This document shows positions 1 through 14,970 of a DNA stretch of 64,000 nt, piece after piece (position 1 is the stretch's first letter; the number at the start of each line of letters is the position of its first letter). The position numbers and the translations under genes were made by a program. The stretch spans positions 868,501 to 932,500 of the forward strand of contig CALZFC010000107.1 of the NCBI GenBank assembly GCA_945643635.1, given 5' to 3'. Below the pieces are notes generated by a model, which saw only the letters and a program-made list of their open reading frames with translations, made no database searches and was not told the DNA's origin. Source of the stretch: Allodiplogaster sudhausi. Its lineage: Eukaryota > Nematoda > Chromadorea > Rhabditida > Diplogasteridae.

Positions 1-573
1 AACACTACGGAAGGCATGTAATTTTCGTGGCATTGACTCTTACAGCTCTAAAAAAAAATGTTCCCAAAATTGTTTGGAATCGACTTCATGTATGGCTGGT
101 TAGAGCATTGGTATCCCTAGCATCTGCATGACCAAAGGGACTTGGTTCAGTTCCTATTTTGAGCCTATTTCTTCCTGTTTTTTTTTGCAAGATTTTTTTT
201 GCCATGCTTTTGTCACTTGCAACATTAAAAGTCACATCATAAGACAAAAGGATACTAAATGAAGTATGAAACTGTAATTTAAAGCTGTATTCTTCGAGCA
301 ACTGCATTCATAAATTTCACTGAAACGATGACACGTTCACACACTACGAATTGTAGTGCTCCTGCACCGTGAAATTCACAAGATTTTCCATTATGGTGAA
401 TATGCATTATTTTGTAACGTTTTTGAGCTTAATGGATGCAGAACATTACCCTGAAGCCAAAAATATCAATGAATTCTGAAAACAAAAATGTTACTGGGCT
501 TAATTTCGTTTGGCCTCTTTGGCACGCGGCCGCTATAGCCGCTATAGCCGAGACCCCTGGCCGCTGAGCGGTA

Positions 574-576
<3 letters not shown>
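1..576 (-). mobile_element. Truncated Tc1/mariner-like inverted-repeat element, copy 1
   Basis: One terminus is at 576 with the sequence GAGCGGTACTG followed by TA. Read on the minus strand it starts CAGTACCGCTC like the intact copy at 2044-2621. The interior matches that copy in the same relative order: the CACCATAATGG-type block near 370-410, the CAGTGAAATTTATGAA block near 305-325, and the block next to TATCCTTTTGTCTTAT near 235-255. The other end lies beyond the window start. It is longer than copy 2 and differs between blocks, so it is a diverged relative. No transposase ORF is visible, so it is non-autonomous. Confidence 0.75.

Positions 577-655
<79 letters not shown>
577..655. repeat. 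(TA)n then (GA)n microsatellite
   Basis: A TA dinucleotide run (about 577-607) passes directly into a GA run (about 608-655). It starts at the TA target site of the adjacent transposon-like copy, which suggests the element landed in, or seeded, the TA repeat. Confidence 0.9.
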
Positions 656-699
656 GACCTCCAACAGATGTACAGAATAATCTACAATATCTGGCTGTA

Positions 700-1414
700 A
701 CAAAAAGTAAAACTAGAATCTACAAGTACTTTTTTCTTCCTTGAAGGTGAGGAGGAGCTCTGAAAAGATGGTTTTAGAAGAGCGAATGAAATGAATGGAA
801 AGCAAGAAAAGCTGACTCGTCTGAAGGCGAGTTGCTCACTTTTCCATTTGTCCTGAAGGAGCCTCCGTTTGTCCACTCGTTTCTCACTCCTGCAAAAGAA
901 GAAACGGAGAAGGCCGAAACATCTCCAACCCACCTTTTTCTGCAATGGATGAAGGACAAGGCTTCGGAGAGTCTTCCACACATCCTCTGCATGCGACTGA
1001 AACAACGGGGGCTGCATTCCTCGTGGCGGCACTCCGTGTCCCACCACTCACTCATCCTCATCAACACCTCAACAGACTAAGTCATTACAATGAACTGAGA
1101 AGGGAAAGACCTTGAGCCAAGGCATGTTGTTGATGAAGAAGTCGTCATCGTCTTCCTCGTGATTCTGCGTGGGACGAGGAGTGGGCAGGAGATGAGTGCC
1201 CGTAGCAGAGGCCGCAGCCGACTGGCAAGAGGCCGAGTCCACGCTGCCCCCTCCCCCTGCCACTTCTCCGGTCTGACCAGCTGCCACCGAGGACTCGCCC
1301 ACCGATGCTGTTGACGGCTGCTTAAAGATATTAAAAGACTTGACATTCCTTCATCCTTCGCATTATCTTTCCGCACACGTTGGAGAAGCTGGTTTCTGCG
1401 GCCTATGAAATAGC

Positions 1415-1466
<52 letters not shown>

Positions 1467-3349
1467 GAGAGAGAGAAAAAGAGAGAGAGAGAGAAAGAGA
1501 GAAAGAGAAGTCAGGATGGAACGATACAGACTAAGTGGCTGTAGGCAATGCGATGCAAAGATGAGAAAAGTGAAAGATGAAGTATCCAACATCTTCTTGT
1601 TGAGTTCTTCCTTCTCTCCCGTCCACCAGCGCTGAGATCGCCGGGATTGCTACAAAATAGAAAGAGCACGTATTGCATTGCGAGCTGGCATTCTCTACTG
1701 ACAAAAAAACATGACTACTACACAATAAACAGGAGCATTGTTGTAATGGACATGCGGGTATATGGGCGAAGTCTCCATCCAATGAGCTTTACGGCAAACG
1801 AAAGAGTAGCCACGTTGCGATAGGACTATACAGTGGAATTTCACCGCGCTCTATACGGATTCTCCTTACATTATATTAAATGAGAATACTTCTTTTAAGA
1901 TAGCATATGTTACATTAAATTTCGCCTTAGAAATCGTACATTATATATATGTATGTATGTATATATCAATATATATACATATATTTATATATATATGTAT
2001 ATATATATATACATATTTACATATGTACATATGTATGTATATACAGTACCGCTCAACAACCAGGGGTGCAGGAACTTTCGGAACTTTCGGAAAGTTCCAA
2101 AATGTCCGATCAAATTTGTGCGTTTCTCGATAACCGCACGTCGATTTGGTTTGCATATTTGGATTCAGGCTCTCGGTTTTCACCATAATTGAGCATTAAA
2201 ATGTCAAGATAATGAATATTCACCAAAACGGAAAATTTGTGAATTTAGTGGTGCAGGAACACCACAATTCGCAGTGCGTAAATGTGTCTTCGTGTCAGTG
2301 AAATTTATGAAGGCATTTGCTCGAACAGTATAACTTTAAATTGCAGTTTCAGACTTCGTATTTATTATCCTTTTGTCTTATCAAGTGCCTTTTAATGTTA
2401 CAAGTAAAAAAGTACTAAATTCACAAATTTTCCGTTTTGGTGAATATGCATTATCTTGACATTTTTATGACAACAATTATGGTGAAAACCGAGAGCCTGA
2501 ATCCAAATATGCAAACCAAATCGACGTACGGTTATCGAGAAACGCACAAATTTGATCGGACATTTTGGAACTTTCCGAAAGTTCCGAAAGTTCCTGCACC
2601 CCTGGTTGTTGAGCGGTACTGTATGTATCTATGTAACTAAGCATGTATGTAGATAGGTATGCACATACATATGTATGTATTTTGCCTCACTCTCAAATAG
2701 CCTTACCATTAGCGTGCAAGACAACATTTACTAATTTTTTCCAAAGACAGACAACATCAGGAACGAAATCACGCTTGAAACTAATAGCATTAAGCAATGG
2801 TATGTATAGAAGGGAAAATGCAGATGAGCAGAGAACAGAGAGAGGAAAGAGAGAGCAGGCAAAGAAGAAGAGAGAGATGGAGGAAGATGGACCTCCTCTG
2901 ATGGAAGATCCCCCTACAATCGCGGAAGATACGGCACTTTCTTGTGTGTCTGCCGTGAGAAGACTTGACGAGATCGCAGCTAGGAAATAAATAAAAAAGA
3001 AATGACATGTGGAGAAGACAGGAATAAAGTGAGAGGAATAGAAAGGATAAAGTAAGAACAGAAAGGGAATTAGTAAGATAGCACACAATCAATATTAATA
3101 CATTTGTAACCAGACAAACGGACATTGCATATTTTGTGCTTTTGAACAAGACAATAACATTGGAGTGCACCTGCTAACTCTTACCTTCCACATTCTTCTC
3201 AGCGTCCGGGTCGTCTAAGTTGTGTGGTCGAGATTGCTTTCTAAGTCTAAACCAGAAATGAACATTTAGATTCTCTCTCTCTCTCTCTCATCCCTTCTTT
3301 GCTCATACACTTGCCGTTCTCTCCCTTTTCTCATACAATTTCCCTTCTC

Positions 3350-3401
<52 letters not shown>

Positions 3402-4392
3402 GCTCTCTCCTTCTCTCATCCCTTTTCTCATACACTTTCTCTTCTCTCTTTCTCTCAATCTCTAATTCTCTGACCTAAATGAAGTGTGTCTTCTCTTGTG
3501 GCTGCCTTCGAGGGAAGGAGTCTGCCCATTCCCCCTCTTCAGAAGTCGCTGCCTGCCTTGGGCCATTCTACGGCCTGATCCTGTTCAACAGTTTCACAAG
3601 TAGATTATGTTAACATTTAAAAATATAAAAAAATTAAATTAATTAACAAAATTAAATATTGAGTGAAAAATAGTAGAAAAAGGGTAGTAGGAAGAGAATA
3701 CCTATAAAAAAAACACGAGGAATGAGGCGAACTTAGCAAGCAGTAAAATACAAGCGAGGAGGGCTCGCACCACAAAAAAAGCGAAACAAGGGTTGTCACT
3801 TCAACATTCACTCAAGCGATGAAGGGAGCAGACACAACAAAGAGAACGGAACTGTTTTTATGCTTTCTGAAAAAAAACATGGCAGTTTTAAGAGGTCGAT
3901 AATGTATACTCGTAAACATATTTTCTTATTTCCCAAAAAGATTTCAAATAATTGATAACATAAATAGATCAAGAGCGCGAAAGGCAGATAAAGAGAAAGA
4001 GAGAGAGAGAAGAGGGAGAGAGAGCGAGAGAGAGAAAGAGAGTGAGAGATAGATAGAGAGAGACGAAAAAGGTGAAGAGGGAGATAGTGAGTGGGAGAGA
4101 AAGCGAGAGGAGAGGCACATAAACAAGAGAAGGAAGTGTAATGCCTGACTCTGGCTCTCGAGATTCCCTTCTGCTGAGTTGAAAGTGGTTGATCGAATGG
4201 ATCCTTGTGTAGAGGCTGAAGAATCGTACCCTGATGGATTATGATTGGCTGATAGAGGGGCGTGGCCAGGTAACGCTCCGCCCCTTTCCATCTCGTAGGG
4301 GGAAGTCGATTGGCGTGGGAACAGACGAGTGGATGATGATGGAGTTCGAGTTGGCAGTGATCGTTTGCTAGGAACTGAAGGAGAGAGAGAGG

Positions 4393-4423
<31 letters not shown>

Positions 4424-4892
4424 GGAGAGAGGGGGGGGGGGAGAATGAGAAAGAGAGAAAGTGAAGGAGCGTGGGAGAGAGATAACGAAAGGGAGAGATG
4501 CACAGGGAGAGGGAGACAGGAAGGAGGGAGAGGAGGGAGAGGGAGAAAGAGATAGAGAGAGAGAAGGAGAGAGAGAGGGGGGAGAATGAGAGAGAGAGTG
4601 AAGGGACGAGGGAGAGATAGAGAGGTAGAAAGAGTGAGTGAGAGAGAGGAAGAGAGAGAGAGAGGGAGCGAGAAAGAGAGAGATAACGAAAGGGGAGATG
4701 GACAGGGGAAGGAGGCAAGGAGGGAGGGCGAGATAGAGAGATAGAGAAATAGAAAGAAAGAAAGAGAGAGAGAGAGAGGGAGGGAGAAAGAGATAGAGAA
4801 AGAAGGAGCGAGGGAGATAGAGATAACGAAAGGGGGAGATGGACAAGGAGAGGGAGACAAGTAGAGAGGGAGAGATAGAGGGAAAGAAAGAG

Positions 4893-4941
<49 letters not shown>

Positions 4942-5325
4942 AGAGGAAGAGGGGGGAGAGAGAGAGGGAGAGAGAGAGAACCGTACGAGACAATGTTCAT
5001 GCAACCAGCTTTGTAAGCATGCAAAAGCAAAGCGGTTGAAATCAGAAAAAAGGCAACAAATGTAAGGTGTTGTTCAAATGATTGTATCGTTTACAACTGT
5101 AGATTTTAGAATAAGAATGTAAGAAGAAGGCAGAGTGGAAGATTCGCTTCGAGCAGCCAATCTTCTTGGGAAGAACCTTTCTTGTCGGCCACGTCAATGG
5201 CATCTTTCGACCCTCTCGGAGAGTCCTCTTCTGCTGTTGACAGGCTAATTCTTCGCTCCTTCTCATTCACTAAACTTGGTAGCTTTTGGTACCACTTCAT
5301 ATGTACATATTATGTATGCACATAA

Positions 5326-5377
<52 letters not shown>

Positions 5378-8300
5378 AGGAATCTTTCGAGCGAACTAAC
5401 AATGGAAAAGTCCGGTTGGAGCGTTGACATCATAAATGCTGCCGAGTGAGCCTTTAAGCTGCGGATTCAGAGTGTTCGAGAGAATCGACCATCTCCGATG
5501 AGACATCAACTTGTCCCAACCTGACGACGGCTGAGGCACCTGAAAGCGGATCCAAACAAATTAAGGAGTGCTAATCATCCCGAACCATTTCTTTTAGCAA
5601 TATTGTAAATGCTAAGAGAATGACGCTTACACTGCCAAAACAGAAATTTAAGGTAGCCAATTCTAAAAAAAACCTTTCTTCAGTCTAATTGCAACTATTG
5701 AATGTGGAGGCGGGTCTACTATTTGGATTAAGGATTTTTTCTTCCAATATATTTAATGAAAAATGTGTGAGTTGAACATGAAAACCTTGCCAGCAGACTT
5801 GGCTCGTGGAATGGTTCGGAAGGTCTCTCTGAGAAAGGCAGTGATTTCAGCCAAGAGAAGACAGGCTAGCATCTGCAGAGCAGCAGGGCACGCAGACCCA
5901 CTATCGTCATTCACTATCCCTCAAGCATATTTTCATTCTCTCTTTCTCCCTCTATCTCTCTCTCTCTTTCCCTCTCTCTCTTCTCTCTGTCTGTTCTTTC
6001 TCTCTCTCTCTCTCTTCTCTCCCTGTTCTCTCTCGTTCTTCACTCTCTTTCCAGCTTTATCGCTCCTTTTTCTTCTTTCTATCTTCTGCTCTCTGCCTAC
6101 TATCATCTACGAAGTCCTCGAGGATGTCTTTCATCCGATTGTCTTTCGTTCCCTTTTCCTCCCATGAATCCAAGACTCGTGACAGCTGTTCTCCGAGCTA
6201 AATCAGAGGAATCGATAATATGTATCTTCTAACGTGGATCTCTGGTAACACAAATATAATTGCATATTCAAAACATCCGAAAATTTCGAAAATGTTTCGT
6301 GGGCATTTTTTTAAACCTGAACGGCCCAGTGATAGAAGTGCCTTCCAGCAGCTCGCTGCATCCCATGCATCCGGCGAGTAGCTGAGGGAGTTCCCCTGAA
6401 AAGAGAGTAATCAGGAAACAACGAGAGATAAAGAGAGAGAGAGAGAGGGGGGGACAGAGAGAGAGAGAGAGAAAGAGAGAGAAAGAGGACAGAGAGAGGG
6501 AAGAGAGATGCCTGTTAGCGAGGGCAGCAGCTCCTGCGATGGCCAGGGATGGAGAGTGCGTGGTCCTCAGCCAGTCTGGCCAGTCTCCCGAGTTGCAACG
6601 GTTCACAAAGTGAGCGCATTCCATCAGAAGGGCTGCACGAGCTAGCACCGGCGACTTCTGGAAGTAAGCACTTGATCTTACATCAACCTATCTCTCTTTA
6701 TCTCTCCCCCCCCCCCTTCAAACCAAATGAAGAAGAGCAGCGATGAGCGGAGCATCAGGGAATGACCCGGGCCTTCCTGTCTCAAGAAGAAAGGCAAATC
6801 GCCTTGTTCCTTCGAAAATGGCAGAGAGATTAACTCTGAGAGGGGGTGGCACGCGCACTCCCCACAGCAAACCAGTCAAATCTGCACAACAACATTTCCT
6901 GGTCATACACTACAAGATTTCCACGAAAAGGACCTTCAGCGTTCTTGTCGTTGGATGTAAAAATCCTTTGTTCTTGAAGACCCCTTTCAGTCAGTTCCTT
7001 GAACATGAAATCTTTGCATACCAAAAAGACTTTTCTCTCTCATGACAACGTCCTCTTCTCTCCTCGTACAGAGTCATCAGGAGTATCAGGCTGTGAGGAG
7101 TCTCCATTCCATTCGTCCTCATCCTCTACAGCATCCGGTCGGGTGCTTCCTTTCAGGAGATTCAGTGCTACAAACAGTTGCATTCTGTGTCTGGCAGTCC
7201 ATATTATAAAGAAAACCATACCAAAGTGCAGTTTGGGAGCACTTCGCTTTTTGATGTTAGCAGGAGGCGGAGTCACATCCGTGTGGGCGTGGCTAGTGCT
7301 GGAGTGGGCGTGGCTAGTGGATGAGTCAGCGGAGAGGGCGAAAGAAGCAGACACAGCTCGAGGCGTGGACGGGGAGGAATCCGGATCCTCGTCGCCGGTA
7401 AAAGACTCAAAAATTCTCTTGTTCCATTTATCATTAGCTTTCATTCGTCCGCGCTTCTTAAACTGGTATACAAGATAAATAATAGTTTGGAACAGACACC
7501 TTCTCTTTATCCTTGTCCTTCTCCTTCCTTCGGAAAAGCCCCCTCCGCAGAGAGGCTTGCTCCCCTCGACACGAGATTCCTTGTGCTGTGAGAGAGCTGC
7601 ACGGACTTCCGCCCCCTCCACCCCCGTTCTTCCATTCCTCTCTCCGCTCTTCTCTGCAGTGAGTGAGTGGGAGAAGGAAGAGATGAGAGGAGGGAAAAGA
7701 CGGACAGAGAGAGCGAGAATGGAGAGGAAGTCAAGAGCATTCAAGGCACACAGAGTGTTAGTTGGAAAGGTACTGAGATGTGTGTTCTAGAGCGATGTGA
7801 GGAATAGTGAGATGCAGTGGCCGGGCATTGAGAGAAGGCGAAGTCGACGACGGCGTCGGTCCTTCCCTTCCTCCACTCCACTCACTCCTCCCACCCGCTA
7901 CAGTCTCCGAGTCTCCGGCACTGAAAGCCCCCGAAAAGCTGCTTTCGTTCTGCTTTCCGTCAATCCTATCTCTCTCTTCTTTCATTGAGGAAACTCTCAA
8001 CCGCACGAAGCAATGAAGAGAACAGTGATATTTGATTGTTTCGACGATGAAAGCATAGATATGTAAGTATGTTTATATGGATGAGCTATGTGCCTTGTAC
8101 GGAGAGATAAAGTTGTGGAGAGGCTGGCAGAACACACCACGCACGGACAAGAGTCAACCATGCAACGGCTAATCAATTGCATTCACAAATAGAAAGAGAA
8201 AAGAGAGACAAGGAAACTGACCTAGAGACGGTAACTTCAGGAGAACTTGCGCCATCAAGAAGTGCAGACAATGCAACTCTCCTAAAAGGCTCCATTCCAT

Positions 8301-8775
8301 AAACAGGATCGATAGAAGAAAGTTGGGATCCTAAAAATACCTGACGGAAGTCTTGAGCACTAACCTGAGAGGGTTTCCATGCTCTTCAATGATGAAGGAA
8401 ATGAGAACCCTGACGTCTTGGAAAGTGCTCTGAAAAGAGAGAGGAACGAACTCTGAAAAGACGACGTTGTAAGAATCCACGAGCTCAAGAAACCAAGTGA
8501 AGAAGCGCACCATATTCTCCGGCTGCTGCAGCATTTCCATTTCTGAGATAAGTTTGGAGCAGAGAACTTTGAAGATGGCGCTGATGATGCGCCCCTCTAT
8601 GCCCTTGTCGCCCTCGTTGAACTGATTACGGTAGGATGGAGGTTGAGTGGCATCAGAAGAAGAAGGAGAAGAACGACGACAGCCGGGCGACTCCGCGCGG
8701 CAGAAGGTGGTCATGGCGTGCAAGAGATCCAGGGTCTTCAATCAAGTTCTAGTTGCTTATAGTTAGAGAGCACAG

Positions 8776-8822
<47 letters not shown>

Positions 8823-9062
8823 CGAGGAAAAGGAAAACGGGCTACGAGAGGGAGACAGAGGTGAAAAGAAAAAGGAGAGAGAGAGAGAGAGAGAGAAAGA
8901 GAAAGAGAAAGAGAAAGAGAAAGAGAGCGAGGAAAAGGAAAACGGACTACGAGAGGGATACAGAGGTGAAGAAAAAGGTGAGAGAGAGAGAGAGAGAGAA
9001 AGAGAAAGAGAGCGACGAAAAGAAAAACGGGCTACGAGAGGGAGACAGAGGTGAAGAAAAAG

Positions 9063-9112
<50 letters not shown>

Positions 9113-10714
9113 GGAAAACGAGCTACGAGAGGGTTACAGAGGTGGAGGAAAAGGAAAGAGAGAGACAGACAGAGAGACAGAGAGAGATGAAAACGGGAGA
9201 AAACGAGGAAATGGAGTGAGAGCACGAGAGCAAGGGAGAGAGAGAGCGAGGAAAAGGAAAAAGAGCTATGAGAGGGGCAGAGATGGAGGAACAGGAGAGA
9301 GGGAGGGAGGGAGAGCGAGAGGAAGAGAGGGAGGAAAAAAGAGAGAGCGAGCGACAAAGAGAGAGAGAGAGAGAGAGCCAGAGAGGAAAAGAGAGAAATA
9401 AATAGAGCAAGAGAGGGAGACAGAGGAAAGGGAGGGAAATCGAGAGCGACAGAGAGGAAAGGGGAGAGAGCGAGAGAGACACAGAGTAGAAGAGGAGAGA
9501 TTAGAAGCATCAGACAATAGAAAGACCATAGGACCAGGAGAATGAGAAAAAATACAGTGAGATGGAATGAACCTGGTGTAGTGAGTTGTCTTGAACGTTT
9601 CGAATTAATAGAGCTTTAAATGTTTTCTCATCAAGTTTCTCAAGTGAAGCCAACATGTTCTTCGCCTGAAATATTGAAATGCAAACTTAACTCTTACTTA
9701 CAAAGAAAGTATTAGATTGACTGAAGAAGGAATGAAATACATTGGTTGATAACCTTAGCCCTGAGAAAGTCTCCTTGGCCACTTCTCTCTCCGTCATTGC
9801 AACCAAGTTGACAACCCAGAGAAATGAAGATTCTGATGTGGGACAAGGCAATTTGTATGTGTAGAACAGAAACAAAGGCATCACTAATGGTTGCATAAAT
9901 CTGACCTGCAAATGATATTGGCAAGAGTGGTGAAGAACTCTTGCGACTGCTGGCTTGCCGCTGCCAGCAAAGAATCGGCTATTGAGAGACCCAGCTCGCA
10001 GATACGCAATACTGACCAACGCTCCATGACCTGAGAAAAGGAAGTGAGAAGGGACGACAGAGTCCAAGAGAAAAGGAAAGAAAAGGAGAGGACTTCAGGT
10101 AGTTGTCATCTAAAGTGAAAAGGAGCAAAGATGAATGCCTGATGGAGGGTCCGCACGATGACAAGAAGGCTCAGTCTGCCGTCCTTCTCAATGAAATTGG
10201 TGCTGCCTGCATTTGATGGAATTGCTGTTTTGAAATGAACCGACTGGCTAACCCATTGCTTCAGGGAAGAACTTGGAAGCGGGGGGAGTACGGTGTCTCA
10301 AGGAAGGGGAACCCCCCATGCTGTCCTCTTTCAAACTCATCATCTCCTGTGAGTTTTGCAAAGACGGAAATGACCTGTAAATGGCCAAGGTAGTCACCGG
10401 AAATGAAGTAGACAAGAGACTGGCAAAATTTAACGAGAACAAAGAAAACAGTGAATTGTGAATTCACCTCTTATCCTTGAAAACTACATGAAGTTTTAAA
10501 TCTTTCTCTTCGTCCCGCGGGAACTGCGGAAGAAGTTGAAGATCGGCCCAGCTTGGATTGTGCAGAAGCTCAGTCTTAACAACTAACAACTCAGAGGAAG
10601 ACACTCAACAAGCAAACAACTCACTTCATCTCGATTTCGCTTAATGCTTGGAAGACTCTGACTGCGCGTACGTTGGGCACCATCTCCAATGCAAGCCTGC
10701 GGTACAGAGAGTGT

Positions 10715-10762
<48 letters not shown>

Positions 10763-13700
10763 CGAGAGAGAGAGAGAGAGTTATAAGACGAGAGAAGAAG
10801 AAAACAAAGAGAGAGCGTGAGTGAGAGAGAGAGAGAGAGTGATCAGAGACAAGAGAAGAAGAAAACAGAGGGAGTGATAAGACCAGAGAAGAAGAAAGAG
10901 AGAGTGAGTGATAGGACGAGAGAAGAGAAGACAGAGAGGGAGAATGATGGGGAAGAGTGGGCGAGATAATAAAAGGAAAAAGATGGAGAGATGCAAGAGA
11001 GTGTGAGTTAAAGTGAATGAGAGTAGAAAGAGAGAAAGAGAGGAAGAAGACTGACCTGGATGTGAGTGAGTCGATTAAGAATGAAAGAGAGTGCCCAGCT
11101 GACTCCTCCCTCTGACCAGAAAGAAGTGAGAAGTGCACGAAGTACAGCCACATCCAAATACGTCGCTGCCTGTTCATTCCTTCCTTTGAGATTCTAGTCT
11201 AGACAGAAACTGACCTGAACATCCACTTCGATCTCTGCTGACAACTCGCTTTGCATGCCAAGGCCCATGGCTTCACAATCATCTCTCGCTAATCTACATT
11301 TATGCGCCATTATAACTTTTTCTTCTCTAAACACAAGCATAGTATGTATATCACATTCCTGATATGCATAAAATCTTACTTGCAAGTCAAATAACTTGAA
11401 ACAAACTGCACTGTAGAATCGAAGAACCTGGGTGCAGCATTGGGAAAGAAGCTTCCAGGCACGAGAACAGTCTGCTGGCTACTATTCGATTCCGATTCTA
11501 CTGTAAGTTACAGAGATAGAAGAGAAGGTATCCATGGACTGACCAGCATGAGAAGTCGACACAATCTCTTTCTTCGCCTCTCCATCCACGCTCTTCTCAA
11601 AGTTGCAAGTTTAAATTGAAACGGGATAGCGTAACAAATAAAGAATACATACTTTCTTGCTGAGGTTGTCGGGGAAACAAGAGCAAGAGGATGACTTCTC
11701 TCCATTCTTCATTAGAACCTCGCCACACTCCTCGCAGTGAACCTGGACACTCTTTTTACTTTTTGTCTCTTTCTCTCCTTTTCAGCTTCTGTCTCTTTCT
11801 CTCATTCTCTCTCTTCCACGCTCTCTCTCTCTCTCTCTGTTTGATAAAGTAGAAGGGAAGAAAAACCTCAGTCGAAGTGTTAGCGATGACAATGGGAATG
11901 CCTTCGTCAGAATTGCATATTTCAGAGAGAGAAGCGAGGGGAGCATCTTCAGGCTGAGCAAAGACAGGAGAGACCAGGGCATTCTGACCCTCTGCACACG
12001 CACTTGACACACCGCACTCCATTTCCATGAGAGCACGTGAACTTGCGGCCACCCACGACTCGGATGCTGCAGATAAATGACATTCCCTCTTCAACCTATT
12101 CATGTACTGATTCTGACTAGGAGAAGTGGAATCCATGGCATTCGAGATTGTTCGGCTCTTTATCATCTTCAGTCGAAGAGTCTCAGCATCCTCTTGGCTT
12201 CTGTAGTCGCTGACACTACGAACGAGAGGCCGAGTAGGAGGAGGACTGAGCGGAGCATGAGAGGGCGGAGCAAGAGGAGGCGGAGCAAGAGGGGGCGGAG
12301 CCACTACAACACTCGCCACGTTCCTGAAGGAGAAGACCATCCTATTCTTCTCTTATCAGCAACATGAAAGACAGACAGCAAATGAGAAGGCGGAGCTTCC
12401 TTTTCTTTCTTCTTCCGCAACTCTTCCAGCTCATCTTTCTTTCGCTTCTCTTCCAGTACTGCAGCATCTGTTCGTGGAGGCTTCGGAGGAGGAAGGATAG
12501 ATGGACGGCGAGAGCCGGACGATACTTCGTCTCCTTAAAATGGAAGAGTTGAGAGGGAGAGGGAGAGAGAGAGAGACAGGGAGAGAAAGAAAGAAAGAGG
12601 GGGAGAGAGAAAAAGAGGAAGAGGGAGAGAGGGAAAGAGAGGGAGAGAGAGGGGGAGAAGGGGAGAAAGAAATACAGCGCGGGAGAGAAAGAAAGAGAGG
12701 GAGGGGAGGGAGTGAGAGAGAGAAAGAGAAGAGCAGGGAGAGAATGAAAGAGACGGAAAGAGATAGAGAGATAGAGAGAGAGAAAAAACAGACCGAGGTA
12801 GATGCCTGCGACATCGAGTTGCGTGACCCCAACTCGGGTAGCTGCTGTTTTCTTTTCTGTCAGAATGCCAGTCCCTCCATTGACTGCAAAGGAAACGGTA
12901 GAAAAGGAAGATGGTGGGTACGACGCTATTTGCAATGGAATCAAAGAAACTTAAAGGAGTCAAAGACAAAAAATCAATTTAAAAATTAAAAATGAATTGC
13001 ACTAAACCACTTGACGAGATATTGATCGATAAAATTACATTATTGAAAAATAAATGTTGGAAAATACTGATTTTTTATTGTTTCGAATTTATTGTTGCAC
13101 CAGGAAAGTTAGGTCGTCCTGCATAGGTTTTCTTTGTTTGTTTTTGTTTGCGCCAGATTCTACTCTCTGATAAAGACGCCTCAAACTGACAATCAAAGTC
13201 AATATCAAACTTTTCAACCGTTAATGCTATATTTTCTATAACTGCTCTGAACGGCCATATGAAATAAGATAATAGGTTTTAGAAATGGAGACCCTGTTCA
13301 ACACGTGTTGCAATCGAGACTCCAAGAAATCCATTCCTCGTGTTCCAAAGTACTTATGAAAAGGTCTTGAGCATAATCCACTTTTGCCGGGTCTTCGATT
13401 AATTCTATCACAAATCAGTCATATTCAAGCTAAAGGGCAAGAGGAAAGATATAAAAAAAGAATATTTTGAAGAAAGAACAGAACTATTAGTGACGGGAGG
13501 GCGTAGAAGACGGAGAGTTGAGTGGAAGTAGGCGGAGTCTCTTCTCTCTTTCACGGGGGCAGCGAAGCATGCCACATCCGGAGTCTTGGCCTTCCAAAGA
13601 GCAGCCCAGATCTTCAGTCCTCTCTCCAGTCGAATGGAACCAGTGATTTGTTCTTCAGTCATGATATGAGCAAGGGGGGCGAGGAGGTAGACGAAGAGTT

Positions 13701-14735
13701 GAATGGAGGAAATGGGGAAGAGAGTGGCAGACAGGCGTCTGCCTTCTCCATCCACAGTCTCTCCGCCACTCTCTCCCGCTTCAAGGCTGTCCAGCTGAAG
13801 AGAAATGCTATTCAGGAACTGACATCTTATAATTTTGGGACCCGGGAAGGAAAAGAAACAAAAACCTTGATTTCACCCTCTAGACACTCAGAAGCTGAGT
13901 CCAGAATCATCCAGTGAAGAATGTAGAGAATCTTCTGCAGAGAAGTAGACAATTGACGCTGGCCTGCATTGGCCTTCAGCAGGGCACCGCAACACTAAAC
14001 TCCAACTATTTTCATGAATTTCAGCTACTCATGGAGCACAACATAATATTTTTTTACATATTTAATCAATACGGCACTGCAAAGGTCTCAGTTTCAAGGA
14101 TCGAGCTCATCCCATCCGACCAAAATTGATTTCTTATTTAAAATGTAAATTGATTCGCTTAAAAATAAATCTATATTCTAACATGCCACGAATAATGTTC
14201 GAAAAGATCTCTTTCTAGTAGGAAATGAAAGGAATGAATTACCCGCAGAATTGCATTGGGCGGGAAGACAAGATGAACCCCTTGAATAAGATGGCGTATT
14301 AACCTGAATGAGATGTGGAAAGGAGGCTCTGACGAGTCTCCAGCGAGAAACGGAAGAGATGGCATCAGAGAGAGAGGGCGACAACCCGTGCAGAATATTC
14401 TGCACGACCACTCGTTCGAAGGTCTGCCACGTCAATACTTTGATAGAGTAACCAACTCTTCTTCTCATTCAAAGAAGAACGTACTCAATCAACCGTGACA
14501 TTCAACTGACCACACATGAAGCTTCGTGAAGCTTCCCAATTTTAGCACCGAGAAATGGACTGAAATGTTTATAATTAATATTCCCCCTCTTTCCGCATGT
14601 AGTACATTTCGAATGCTCTGACCAGGCAAGAAAGACACGCATATCCACCCCTAGGCTAGAGAAGAATTCAGTCCCCATCTATCCCATACTTGTGAGAAAC
14701 ATAGAGCATAATGGGCGATGGCATGGAATAGAAGG

Positions 14736-14787
<52 letters not shown>

Positions 14788-14845
14788 CGGAGAACGAGAA
14801 ATAGAGAGAGAGAGCAGAAAGAGAGAGAGAGCAGAGAAAGAGAGA

Positions 14846-14898
<53 letters not shown>

Positions 14899-14934
14899 AA
14901 AGAGCGAGAAGCGGAGAACGAGAAAGAGAGAGAG

Positions 14935-14970
<36 letters not shown>

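Noticed and set aside
1941..2192. ORFs rich in Tyr/Ile at the TA/TG-rich stretch and MITE arm
   Set aside because: Composition follows the TATATG repeat and the arms are mirror copies of one another, so these are not genes.
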